The notes under the pieces: model-generated
Told to the model about the DNA's origin: nothing
Seen by the model: the letters and a program-made list of their open reading frames with translations, nothing else
Databases searched by the model: none
Assembly: GCA_010015675.1 (NCBI GenBank)
Contig: ML976983.1
Span: forward strand, 1,290,456-1,351,531
DNA: 61,076 nucleotides
From: Byssothecium circinans
Taxonomy: Eukaryota; Ascomycota; Dothideomycetes; Pleosporales; Massarinaceae
Direction: 5' to 3'
Program-made: the position numbers and the translations under genes
In this document: in pieces, positions 43,477 to 54,264 of the stretch
Layout: each line of letters begins with the position of its first letter
Numbering within the stretch: the stretch's first letter is position 1

Positions 43477-44261
43477 GGTGTCGAAATGTCAAAACCGAGA
43501 AGATGAAGAGACTGTAAGTAGTAAAAATGGAAGATAGCAAAGGGCGTCTGCGACAGTTTTTGTGATTTCATGTTTGCCATCCACGGCACTTATATCTTAG
43601 CCAGGCCCAAGACCTCTCAGGCGAATGGCCGTGGGCCCCATACACACACAGGACATAGTGGAGCTGATGTGGGTTCCATTGCAACCACCATCAACTTCGG
43701 AAGTACTTGCCCCACGAACTCCTTGGCTTCGCTCAGTACGAAGCGAAGTAGTGCGTGGCGTGAGTATGGGCACTTCCATCCTGTCACACAGGTGTTTTGC
43801 ACACAGGGCACGCCAGTGCGGAATTGATCGACATGAGCTCACACACAGGGCAGGTGGGGTTCGGCCCAACTTCCGGCGAGGTCTCCGACGGACAGTCCCA
43901 AGTCACGATGGTTGCCCTTGGCCCTGATTCAACGGTTAATAATCTCTGAGTCGTTATTGGATCATGATGCGGTTCCACAAGGCAAACCAAGGGATGCATC
44001 GGTCCCCATGGGGTACCCCAGATTCTTTAGCCGCTTTTGGCTGCATGACTCTATGTTGGTCACGTTATATCGCACCCCAAAAGTCGGTGGCAAAGGCAGC
44101 ATCAAGCACTTTGGCAACTTAGTCTTCTTGCGCACGGCCCGACTACGCGGACATGGCCGCGCTCGTGGGTGCCAAATTCCGAGATAAATATCAATGGTCG
44201 TTGACCATAAGATTGTCTTTCTCGAGTGACAACCGTCTCCTTTCTCAAATCTTTAGCCGCC
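43477..44261. promoter_or_regulatory. Bidirectional promoter region of transaldolase-like and sugar-transporter genes
   Basis: These 785 bases separate the two divergent start codons, so both genes could share control elements. Small frames in it have no domain. It is GC-balanced with no repeat seen by eye. No CACGTG was found inside it. Confidence 0.5.
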
Positions 44262-46271
44262 ATGACTTCCATTCGCTCAGTCGACAAGAAAGACGTCAAG
44301 GTCGATGATGTCGTCAGGACCGAGAACATCAACAGCAGTGTTGATTACACCCACAATGTCAACGCGAAGATAATTAACCCTCTCGGCGGTATCCCCAGGG
44401 ATACGCTCCGGCACAAGGTCAATAGTTTCTGCGACTCCTGGGGTTTTCAGGAGAAACGCGACATCTTTTGGAAGGGAGCGTTGGCTGCGCAGAACCCGAA
44501 TACTATCGAGGGCCTCACGGAGCTGGACGAGGATGACAAGTATCATATCCGTAGGGAGGTCACTCATCGGTGGCATCTTCCGAAGGATTTGTACTTTGCC
44601 ATCGCTGTTTGTTCTCTTGGATCGGCTATTCAGGGATGGGATAATACTGGCGCCAATGGAGCGAATCTATCGTTCCCTCAGGTAAGCCATGGAATCTGCT
44701 TTCTCGTACGCCTTTCTTTAACGTGGATATCCAGGAATTTGGTATTGAACACGATACATGGCTCGTCGGCGTCATCAATTCCGCTCCCGCGCTCTTCGGC
44801 CTAGCAAGTGCCTGGGCCGCTGATCCAGTGAACAATTATCTCGGGCGTCGCGGAGCCATATTTGTCACAGGCCTGTTCTGTATCTTCCCCGTTCTCGCAC
44901 AAGGCTTCGCTCAGAACTGGTGGGGTTTGCTCCTCTGCCGCATGTTCATGGGCTTTGGCATGGGCATCAAGATCTCAACGATTCCCGTCTACTCCGCTGA
45001 GATATCACCTGCTTCGATCCGCGGTGGGATGGTAACGTCGTTCCAGCTTTGGGTCGCATTCGGTATCTTCGTTGGACAGTGCTCAAACCTGATTTTCTTT
45101 CGCATCGGGCGGCTTGCATGGCGCTTTCAACTCGCTGCTGCGTTCGCGCCGGCGATACCTGTCGTCATCTGTGTTTGGTGGTGTGTGGAGTCGCCGCGTT
45201 GGCTGCTAAAGAAGAACAGGTATCAGGACGCGTACAAAGCGCTCTGTCGTATTCGAAACAGCGAAGTCATCGCCGCGCGAGAGTTGTACTATGCACATTG
45301 CCAGATCTCCGAAGAACACAACGCCTTTGCCGGCATCTCCCTCGGCCGCCGTATGTTAGACCTCTTCACCGTACCCCGTCTCCGTCGCGCGACGCTGGCT
45401 AGTTCTGTCGTTGTCATCTCGCAGCAGTTCAGTGGCATCAATATCGTCGCTTTCTACAGCTCGACCATTTTCGCTGAAGCTGGGTATAACAACAAGGAGT
45501 GTCTTTTGGTGTCAATGGGCTTTGGCTTGGTTATGTTCATTTTTGCACTTCCAGCGGTGTACACGATGGATACTTTTGGGCGCCGGAATTTGTTGCTTGT
45601 CACGTTTCCGAATATGGCGTGGTGTTTGCTGGGCGCTGGATTTTGCTTTTTGATCAATGAGAGTGTTAGCGCGAGGGTGCCACTAATTGCGTTCTTCGTG
45701 TTCCTTTTCTCGGCTCTGTATGGACCAGGTAAGCCTACCTTCCCTACTACATCTCTATCCTACTTTTTGAACAATATACTGATTTGTGAAAGGTATGGGA
45801 CCGCTCCCATCCATCTACTTCAGCGAAGCATTTCCACTTTCCCACCGCGAAATCGGCGCTGCATTCACAATCTGTGTCAACAACGCTGTTGGCTCAATAC
45901 TAGTCCTCACTTTCCCTTCCTTACTTGCGAAAATCACTCCCACCGGTGCGTTTGCATTTTATGCAGGCTTGAACGTCCTCGCCTTCGGGATGATCTTCTT
46001 CCTAGTTCCCGAGACTATGTAAGCCTGCATTCTGCCTCTTCCGATTGGGCTGCTAGTTGCGCAAAGTACTGACAGTGGGTTTTTCAGGCAACGAACTCTC
46101 GAGGAGCTAGATTTCATTTTCGGAGTGCCCACGCGGAGACACATGGCGTATCAGATACGGTGTTGGCTGCCCTGGTGGTTTAAACGATATGTTCTGTTCC
46201 GCAAGGATGCGGAGCTAGAACCATTTTACCACTTGGAGGGTGTAGATGATAGGCGCACGGCGTCAGTGTGA
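44262..46271 (+). CDS. MFS sugar/polyol transporter
   Basis: ATG at 44262; exons 44262-44681, 44735-45728, 45793-46018 and 46088-46271, introns 53, 64 and 69 nt, 607 residues. About 110 residues of cytosolic N-terminus precede FAIAVCSLGSAIQGWDNTGAN. Sugar-porter signatures follow: NYLGRRGAIF after TM2, LLCRMFMGFGMGIKISTIPV with YSAEISPASIRGG in TM4-5, VESPRWLLKKNR after TM6, and QQFSGINIVAFYSS in TM7. The end shows VPETMQRTLEELDFIFGVP. The long N-terminus and the IQGWDNTGAN motif are those of the fungal clade of putative hexose/polyol proton symporters at the plasma membrane. The substrate is unknown. It is transcribed from a region shared with the transaldolase-like gene. Confidence 0.9.
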
Positions 46272-46966
46272 TGTGGTGGTTATGGTAGCGCAGTGTCTTA
46301 CCGTGTAGTGGGTGTGCGATTCTAAGAGGTCGGAGTTGTTTCGAAGATCACATTCAAGCGCACCTGACTTCAGTCAGTCAATATTAAGTTTACTGTCATG
46401 TTGTACCTCGGCCTTGACCCGGTGGAGGGCTAACCAATAGAGTAGTCAGGAGCATTTTGAATTTGTGAGATTGAAGTGTGGATGTAAAACGTTTCACGTT
46501 TTACCTAACAGTTGGAGAGTATGCGAGCGTACCCCGTAGACTGTTCGCGCGACCTTGCTGCCCCTTTTAGTTAGGACGCCGTTGAAAAGTCTCGAGACTA
46601 CCTCTTTGGGAATATGCTCGCGACGAAAAGGTTTAAGAGGTGACAGAAACCTACAAACTACCAATGTGACGGCTCGGAGAACGCTGCCGACACGTGTTGA
46701 ATGCTTTGTAGATAGCACATAGGATCAGTTGCAAGCTCGGTACAACTACTTCAATTGATCATACGTTCTTGGGCGTCTCTTGACCGTCTCAAAGTCCGTA
46801 GGTACGGGCAATTTAATTGCGAGGAACACGTACATATAACCAGTGCCCTGCACCTGACACGTTCTCCCGCGCTCTAGTCATCTTCTCCCGCTCTTTAGTC
46901 TCTTTCTTCCGTTTTCTCATCTTTTTTTTTGTTATATCCTGAAGCACCGGGGTAGTCTACGGCATC
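46272..46966. other. Intergenic region upstream of the TRI14-like gene
   Basis: About 700 bases without a gene. A CACGTG is at 46691-46696. A pyrimidine-rich leader with a run of T (46921-46930) precedes the ATG at 46967. Confidence 0.45.
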
Positions 46967-48077
46967 ATGCTTAGATTTTCCGTTAGAGCTGCAATGCTCA
47001 TTGTTCTGCTTGCTATCTTTATAGCTCTTTCCTTCGCTCAGACGTCGACCAAATGCGACCCTGTCACTGGCAACTTCACCATCTCGCACTTTCAGCTCTA
47101 CCCGGAAAATACAATTTACGATGCAAATGCATGTCAGCTCTACACCGCGTACGTTCATAACTTGATCCTCATCGAATCAAACTCGACTAACAGAATCCCC
47201 ATACAGTAATCTGTTTAACGCGTCCCTCGGCGTATTCAACATGAACACCCGGACGATGACCTACATTATCGAATTCCGCAACGTCACCAACAACCCCGAT
47301 TTCCATCTTGCCGGCGTACAACTGAACCCTCGCACGAATCTGATATCGCTAGTCTCCGGCGGCGGTATAGCCTTCGTTACCGACGGCAAAAACATCACTG
47401 CCACAGACCTCTATATGCAATACGACCCATCCACACAAGCACTCACAAGGAAGGAAAACCTCACGGTGGTGACGGAAGGCAAGCTAGGAGGGTTCCAGGA
47501 TGTCGAACATGATCCGAGGAACAACGCCTATGTCATTGGAACATTTCCCAGCTCCATTGTAAAGGTCAGCGCGAACGCTAGTGGTGCTGAATTATGGTAT
47601 CCTGAAAAGAGCCCCGGGAACACGAATCCGGGATTTGCAGGCGTGGCTGCGAAAGACTGGACACTCATCGTCAACGACCGATCCACTGGCGGCCTCGTCA
47701 CCTTCGACATGCGCGCCGCCAAAGGCACTCCCAACACCGTCAAGATCACGCCGAATTACACGATGAGCATGGCAGATGGGATGCAGTTGCCTCCTAAATA
47801 CAACGGCACTGTGTTGCTAGTTTCTGAAAATGCGATCGGCGCGTCGGTATTTAGGGATAAGAGTGGGGAATGGAAAGAAGCGGAGTTTATGGGTGTGGTA
47901 CCGTTCATCCAGAATCCGGCTAATTCCACGAAGGCGTTACAGATTGGAGAAAGTATGTTTTTGAACATGGAGGTTTTTACCGACGAGGGCTTTTTGGGAC
48001 CGGGGTTGGCGGGGAATCGGTCGGAGTTTTTGTATGTGGATGTTACGCAGAAGGTTGATGAGTTGTTGAGTAAGTGA
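46967..48077 (+). CDS. Secreted TRI14-like protein
   Basis: ATG at 46967, exons 46967-47148 and 47207-48077, intron 58 nt, 350 residues. Residues 1-24 form a signal peptide with core MLIVLLAIFIALSFA before QTSTKCD. The body has HFQLYPENTIYDANACQLYTA, LFNASLGVFNM, GVQLNPRTNLISLV, GFQDVEHDPRNNAYVIGTFP and VNDRSTGGLVTFD, in keeping with a six-bladed propeller-like fold of the TRI14-like family, named after a Fusarium trichothecene-cluster gene whose protein influences virulence but is not needed for toxin synthesis in vitro. About ten N-x-S/T sites fit secretion. No trichothecene biosynthesis genes are in the window, so this is a family relationship only. Confidence 0.72.
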
Positions 48078-48471
48078 TGGGCTAGAAGAGTCATGCTGAG
48101 ATTGGTTATGAAGGGTAGGAAGGGCATTACAGCGACGAGAATTGGGCATCACATTTTTGGCGCATACTTAGGGCACTCACAGCATAGGAGACGCAGGAGA
48201 GGCCTGTAGCTGATTATATGGTACGACGTCTGTGACTTGTCATGGAAATTGACTCTAATGTATCAAACCAATAACTGGATACCTCGAACCAAACCTGCTA
48301 TTGATATAGCCCAAATGGGAATGGCATTGGTGAATGGTCGGAGCACGTGCCGCTAGCCGTTTCGAGAATAGAGCTCTCCTGTCGCACGGTACCTCGAACT
48401 CTTCATCAATCACCTCATCACCACCATCCAAGCCTTACCAGAGGATATCCTAACATTGCGCCCAATGCAGC

Positions 48472-50688
48472 ATGCAACTTTTGCGTACTGTTGCATACCG
48501 CCATGCCTTCCGCACATCATACAGGCACAAACCGATGCTCCGCGGGCCGGTCTCTCAGTCGTCGTTTTCGCGTCGCGTCACTCCAAAGTTTCCGCATCGA
48601 GAATTTGCGATCGCCCGAGCTTTATTGCGAGATGAGGAGCCATGGAAAGGACGCAAAAGTGCACGGAAAGGGTACGGCCTATCTTTTACTATTGATATGG
48701 TTTCAAAATTTGTTAACAGGGAAATTTGCAGTATTAGGACGAAACACGACACATCGCCTTCATTGGTGACTCAACTTGAACCAATCGACAGTATAAGGAA
48801 GCAAGAGGTCCAACAGCACTTGCAACAAGCCTGCGTTCCAATCATATCTAAAATCCGCCGATGGGTTATCTCAAACGCCACTGCTAGGAAATCAAGGAAG
48901 CACAGGCGCTTCTCCCAAAACAAGCGTGACGATGCCGGCCTAGACCGAATTTTGAACGAGATCAGGCAAGAAGCATGGAACGAATTGAATAGGCTTATCT
49001 CGTCGCCATCGCCTCCATTTGCGTCGGAAGATGGAAAACGTAGCGCGTTGGAGGCTCGTGATCTACTGAAGAGGAGAGTCTTTACGCGCTACAGGGCAGC
49101 GTTTCCCGAGTCCATGGAGCCAGGATCAGAATCAGAAAAATATCGACATTTCACTTGCGTTGCTAGATTGCAAACTGCCGTAAATCGGATCCTGAAGCTG
49201 CTGAGACAGAGGAAGCAGAGCCAGGCATCTGGTCAAGAGGAAAATTATTTCGATATGGATCACATTCACGCGAATTTAGCGATACTAGGGAAACCTTATT
49301 TAGGCACGGAGGGCTTCGATGCCTTTGTACAGGCGGCTGTCGATAGTAATACGGCACTCGATAACAAACTTCTTACCGCTGAAGAAATCAAAAGTATACA
49401 GGACTTCGCGGAGCTTCTCCGGACCTCAGAGGATGTGGATCAGTTCGCAGTTGGTTTTGATCGCTTTTTGGACCAGTGGCGTGAGGTGGCCATCCGCACA
49501 GTTACAGGGGATGCGATCCCACTCGATGAACGAGATGTGCCCCTCGGCGCGCCGAATGTCCGTGAAGAAACAACGACTACCGGACAGCAGCAAGGCACAC
49601 AGCGTCGCAAATACATCGATGGGCTTCAGAGCGGTATCAGCCGCTATCCTACCCGTAGCTTCGACCGACGCATAAAGTCAAGATTTCAGATACAGTTCCC
49701 AAGGAAGGATGAATTGTCAGAAAAAAAGGAACTCGTCGAGGACTTGTTCCTTCTAGTACGATTGTTGAAGCTCACTGCCAGGTTCATTCACGATAGCATC
49801 CCGAGCGTCAGCCCGGATAACATACGGGCGGAACTGCATTTGGCTTTGGAGGCGGAACCGCAGGACGTTATTCGTAAATCTCTGGAGGCGAACTCGGAAC
49901 TTCGTGACAAAGTTTTGCACCCAGGCGAAGAAGCCGCTCTAGAGAAATTTGCTGTAGTGCTAAGCGAAACTTCAGATGGGGACGAGCTCGCTCTGAACTT
50001 CTACCGGCTTGCGGCTTTGTTGAGTAGAAAGATGTCGCCAGTGGTTATCCGCATTCTGAAAGAGGCAGAGAAGATTTCTCAGAGGGTCGGTGTCCTCGAG
50101 ATCAATCTTCGTAGACTGTCAAGACAAGTGATTGGCGAAGGTTTGGAAGAAGAGAACGAGGAGGCAGACGAAGATGAAGATGATGATGATGGAGGGGTTG
50201 ATTCAATTACGAAAGACCAGGCTGACGCTGAAGAGGGGCTTGGTTTCGACGATATGGACCCCTGGATACGGGAGATGATGACTGGCGTTACTGCCACCGA
50301 GTCTGACTTCTCCGTGTGGACAGACGACCAACAGGGCTACGTACCCAGCTCAGAAGTACAAACTTATACTTCTACCAGCGACCAGTACGGATCTGATATT
50401 TCGAAAACGCCAATGCTGAGGACCGAACCAAAGTCTAGAAAACAGAAAGCGAACAAGCCAAGAAGCGCCGGTTCCGAATGGAACGACCCCCAATCTATAT
50501 CCAACGCGGGGACAGTTTTGAAAGACGCCACGGGAGAGGGAGAGCTCAACTCCACGTTTCAACCAGACTCATCTAACCACGACAACAACGACGAGCAGCG
50601 GAAAGAGCAGCACATCGAGCACCTGCCAAGAGCAAAGCAGGCAGTCCCAGAGACGAAGGAGGGGCTTGGGGTTATGGACAGAGGATGA
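48472..50688 (+). CDS. Unrecognised, probably mitochondrial protein with two internal repeats and acidic tail
   Basis: ATG at 48472 (48466 is also in reach but in another frame), up to 738 residues. The first 70 residues are Arg/Ser-rich with almost no acids (MQLLRTVAYRHAFRTSYRHK), typical of a mitochondrial presequence. Bases 48672-48719 start with gtacgg, end with aacag and are 48 nt long, so they may be an in-frame intron; splicing would remove 16 residues. The helical body has two related segments of about 75 residues: DHIHANLAILGKPYLG...FAELLRTSEDVDQFAVGF and DNIRAELHLALEAEPQ...FAVVLSETSDGDELALNF. After residue about 560 the chain is acidic, then polar and disordered. I do not recognise the family. 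Confidence 0.72.
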   Translation: MQLLRTVAYRHAFRTSYRHKPMLRGPVSQSSFSRRVTPKFPHREFAIARALLRDEEPWKGRKSARKGYGLSFTIDMVSKFVNREICSIRTKHDTSPSLVTQLEPIDSIRKQEVQQHLQQACVPIISKIRRWVISNATARKSRKHRRFSQNKRDDAGLDRILNEIRQEAWNELNRLISSPSPPFASEDGKRSALEARDLLKRRVFTRYRAAFPESMEPGSESEKYRHFTCVARLQTAVNRILKLLRQRKQSQASGQEENYFDMDHIHANLAILGKPYLGTEGFDAFVQAAVDSNTALDNKLLTAEEIKSIQDFAELLRTSEDVDQFAVGFDRFLDQWREVAIRTVTGDAIPLDERDVPLGAPNVREETTTTGQQQGTQRRKYIDGLQSGISRYPTRSFDRRIKSRFQIQFPRKDELSEKKELVEDLFLLVRLLKLTARFIHDSIPSVSPDNIRAELHLALEAEPQDVIRKSLEANSELRDKVLHPGEEAALEKFAVVLSETSDGDELALNFYRLAALLSRKMSPVVIRILKEAEKISQRVGVLEINLRRLSRQVIGEGLEEENEEADEDEDDDDGGVDSITKDQADAEEGLGFDDMDPWIREMMTGVTATESDFSVWTDDQQGYVPSSEVQTYTSTSDQYGSDISKTPMLRTEPKSRKQKANKPRSAGSEWNDPQSISNAGTVLKDATGEGELNSTFQPDSSNHDNNDEQRKEQHIEHLPRAKQAVPETKEGLGVMDRG

Positions 50689-51259
50689 GTGAGACTCAGG
50701 AGACGGACGAAAGGCACAGGCAGGAAAGAATCGAAGGAGGAGGAGCTTGACAAGAGGTAGAGTGAGAAACAGGAGATAGAGGCCGAGTTGAGGGATCATT
50801 CCTGATGCAGAAAGCGTCATTTCTCTCTCCAAATGAGGAAAAGTACTAGAAGCGCTTTGTCTATCTGGGTTCTGGAGGAGGTCTTGTACATATACCCTGT
50901 ATCTGTACGTTTCCGACATCTACGCATGGATGCTGGTTGGCTGGCTGGCTGCAGGACCTTCATATCACAACAGTCTATTGTAACATAGGTAACTGTCAAC
51001 TCTTTTCGACACATGCTTTATTTCCTTTCCTTCAAGGGCTGCCTGTAGCATGTTGCCTCTTTCAAAACCTTCCAACGTCATTATTTTCAGCACCTGCACG
51101 GACCATGCTGCTGCCTACTATGTGTCACAAACCAGCCTTGTCCGTCAAACTTTCTTTCCGCTTTCACTTACATTCAAGCATGTATTCCACCCAGTACATC
51201 CACGCTGCTTGACCTATCCCAGCATAACAAGGAGACGGCGATATCATTCCACCGAGCAA
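50689..51259. other. Intergenic region, nothing recognised
   Basis: About 570 bases between two plus-strand genes. A tandem tggctggctggctg lies at 50937-50950. No coding or RNA feature is supported. Confidence 0.45.
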
Positions 51260-52346
51260 ATGTCGTTTTGGACGCGCACAAACCGAGTGTTCGCGAATAC
51301 GCTAGTACTCCGACGCGTCGTCACGCTCCACCACCCACGCGCTGCTTTTCCATCTCAACGTGCGCCATGGGGCCATGATAGAATATCTGCATTTTCGAAA
51401 TCAGGCCGACGGTCATATCATAGTGGATATGGGTCTGGTGCGGGGAGTGGGGGCTGGTATGTCACATGATCACGCCTTGAATGATCCAGTCGTTCTTGCA
51501 CATGTGGTTATCTTATTGACTGATGCAATGATTAGGGACGGACTAGTCTACTCGATAATGGCAAACATACGCGGGAGATACGACTTCGGGAGTGAATGTT
51601 TCTACAGCGCCTTGGACGACACTGACAACTCCACCTCCACCTCCACCTCCTCCTCCCCCTCCTCCGCCACTGAACCCGCACCATTGCAAGAGAAAAGAAA
51701 ACAACGCCGCGACATCCGCCACCTGATTCCCCTGCAGCTCCCCCGCCGCACCCTCTCCACTACCGCGTCGGACATCCACCTCCGCCTTACCCATCTCAGC
51801 GCGCACGGATCCCTCGCCAGCGAACACGCCGCACTCTTCGCGCTCACATCCATGGTCCGCAAACTCAGCACCTACGACACCGACGACCCGCTGCTCAGCC
51901 TGGCCGAGTACCGCGAGATATGGATGACGTTGAAGCAGGGTTTGCAGGCGGCGAACGAGACTGAGCTTCAGATGGTTACGTATGCAGAGTATAAGGCGCT
52001 GGCGGTGATTGAGTGGAATGCGGCGGCGGTTTGGGGGACGGCGCTTGTCAATGCGGCGCTTAGGGGGTTGGTGGGGCGGAGGATCGTTTTTGATGGAGAA
52101 GAGGGGGAGGTAGAGGGAGAGGCGGTGGATATGGGGGTTGGAGAGGCGATGGGAGGGCCGTTAAAAGGGAAGAGTACGTTCGATGGCGATTTGAGGAGTA
52201 TGGCGCTTAAAGTCTTGGGGCTGTTGTTGGATTCCAAGGATCATTTCCCCGAGGGCGAGAGGTGGTTTACGGAAGAGCAGGAGGTGAGGATTATGGAGGC
52301 TGTGGTTAGGGTGTGGAAGGAGGCGGGGAGGAGGGGGGATCTTTGA
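51260..52346 (+). CDS. Unrecognised protein with probable mitochondrial presequence
   Basis: ATG at 51260, exons 51260-51456 and 51536-52346 with a 79-nt GT-AG intron, 335 residues. The N-terminus (MSFWTRTNRVFANTLVLRRV) is basic and amphipathic, followed by a Gly/Ser stretch, consistent with mitochondrial import. The second exon begins GLVYSIMANIRGRYDF, then a low-complexity Ser/Thr run from a tcctccacc microsatellite (about 51627-51665), then a mainly helical body (LASEHAALFALTSMVRKLST; YKALAVIEWNAAAVWGTALV). No catalytic motif is visible. Frame is intact to a TGA. I cannot name the family. Confidence 0.6.
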
Positions 52347-53126
52347 GTCGTGGGGGATGAAAGTGGGGAATGCGTGTATATTGGTACATTTTTTAAAAAA
52401 GGAAATATTAAGGGGGAAAAAAGCGTAGGTGCATTTGATGGCGTTAAGGATACTGGACCTGCGGGTTGGGTGAAAGGTAAGGTCACGTGCCGATAAGGCT
52501 TCGGAGAGAGTCGGCCCGGGACTAACCCTTGGCACCAGATTTTCTCGTCGTCTGTTCTTCGTACTTCCCCATGCAAACATACAATCCTCCAACTTCCACC
52601 ACACCACAACAAACTCTCCACCCACTCACCCCGCGACTCAACATTGCATAAATGCGTCGAAGCATCTGTACCGGGTTATCATATGCGTAATCCTCGCATC
52701 TCTCTGCACGAACGAGGCAGAAAATCTGCGCATCACAGTTCCCTATTCCATCCTCCTCTGTAATCCTGTCTTCATCGTAGCATACACGTCTGCATGCACA
52801 TGAGACGAGCATGCAATGGCCCTTTCGAAGACTCGGAGACCTTCCACTCTCCCACGGTCACGAGTTCAAATTGTTGTGCCTAGAACAAATCCAAAAAGCC
52901 CTGCCAAGGGCTATCCCACTCGTGTTGCAGCGCCAGAGGGTTGCACCCATGACGGTGCTGCGTCTAATTGTTGGGAAACATTACTTCTGTGTTGTGTTTG
53001 TGTTTACGTGATGTGGTGTTGCTTGTGATGTGAAGTGAAACGAGGAAGAAAGCTGTATTTTCGAGGAGTTTTGATGGCGCCAAATCGCTATCATGATGGT
53101 ATATGCTGTGTTGGATGATGTGAACG
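52347..53126. other. Intergenic region, nothing recognised
   Basis: About 780 bases between convergent genes. Short frames at 52811-53028 have no domain. A poly-purine stretch at 52391-52425 probably belongs to the 3' untranslated region of the upstream gene. Confidence 0.45.
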
Positions 53127-53949
53127 CTATAGTTCCTTCTTCTCTCCCAATCCACCCTTCGCCGTCTTCTGATCCGCCTCGAAAGCCATGGGTTCTCCCT
53201 TCTCCCCCACAGGTACAGGTTTCTTCGTGACCAGCACCCATACCGCCGTAACCGCCTCCGCCAACAACCCAATCATACTCGCACACGCAATGCCCCAAAC
53301 ATTTATGCTAACGCTGCCTAGGGGCGCCCGCGGGAAACTCAGTATCCACTCCACATAGTATGGCACCCAGCCCGCCGGCATCCAAAACATGGGCGACTTG
53401 GCGAACCAGAATTGCAGGATGAAGCGCAGGCCCTGCGTGCCGAGCCAGCGGAGGGTCGAGATTGTGGACGTGAAGGTTGAGCGGTGGGTTTGAAGGGAGG
53501 CATCTACATACATATATGAGTCAGCAGCCGTAGGAGTGGCAGAAGGAGAAGAGGGAAATGTGAGTGGATGGGAGATGGGAACAACGTACCCAGCTTCGTA
53601 AACTCGGCTACAGCCTTATTGTGCTGTCTATCCAGCTTCCCCCACTTTGCAAATTCCTGTTGCGGCGACGTCTTGGACAGCTCGCGCTTAAAGCGCACGA
53701 TGTCTTTTTTCAGGGCTTGCGCTTTTTGCGCGGAGGACGAGGTTGGGGTTGGGAATTTGTTGTAGAGGATCCATAACTATATATGTCTGTATTAGCTACT
53801 ACTCTTATCGCCGGCAAAGTGTACGATATGGAGGGATAGAATGAGAGGGTGGGGAAGCGTACCAGCTCATCTATCGTACTCGCGCCCACGGTGTTAACGA
53901 TGTGCAGCGAGAGCTGTAAGATGAACATGACCAGGAGGAGCGACGGCAT
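53127..53949 (-). CDS. GET1: GET1/WRB subunit of the tail-anchored protein insertase
   Basis: ATG at 53949, exons 53863-53949, 53590-53776 and 53127-53503, introns 86 and 86 nt, 216 residues. The start MPSLLLVMFILQLSLHIVNT is the first membrane helix, then STIDELLWILYNKFPTPTSS and a coiled coil KKDIVRFKRELSKTSPQQEF with AKWGKLDRQHNKAVAEF: the Get3-binding cytosolic segment. Two more helices follow (LRFILQFWFAKSPMFWMPAG and VWGIACASMIGLLAEAVTAV) and a lysine-rich tail. With Get2, Get1 forms the ER receptor that takes tail-anchored proteins from Get3. Length and the three-helix order match fungal Get1. It shares a 315 bp promoter region with the divergent gene at 54265. Confidence 0.95.
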
Positions 53950-54264
53950 GGTGACGGCGATATCCGAGCAGTTCGAAAAGGGAGGTATTCGTGGGTGTCC
54001 GGCTCAGCGCATCGTCGTCGCGAAGAAAAGGGCGTCGTGTCGTGTCGTGTCGTGTCAAGTAGAGCGGCGGGTGAGCGTTATGTCATAATTCAGAAGTGGT
54101 GTTTGAAGGCCCGTGCGAGACGTCGTTTACACATTCCCCTCCAACCCGGTTATCCAAACAAACTGCACGGAAAACTCCCCACTCACTCGTTTCTACTTCC
54201 ACTGTATAAATAGCAGAAAGGACTGTGCTACTCCAGTGGTTGCGTAGATCAAGATGAACCCATC
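53950..54264. promoter_or_regulatory. Short divergent promoter region between GET1 and prenyltransferase-repeat gene; contains a CGTGT microsatellite
   Basis: 315 bases between two divergent start codons. A run of the five-base unit cgtgt/tcgtg is at about 54030-54056. A TATA-like tataaata lies at 54203-54210, about 55 bases upstream of the plus-strand ATG. Confidence 0.5.

Noticed and set aside
46967..48077. Evidence for a trichothecene cluster
   Set aside because: Only a TRI14-like family member is present; no terpene synthase, P450 or acetyltransferase gene is in the window.
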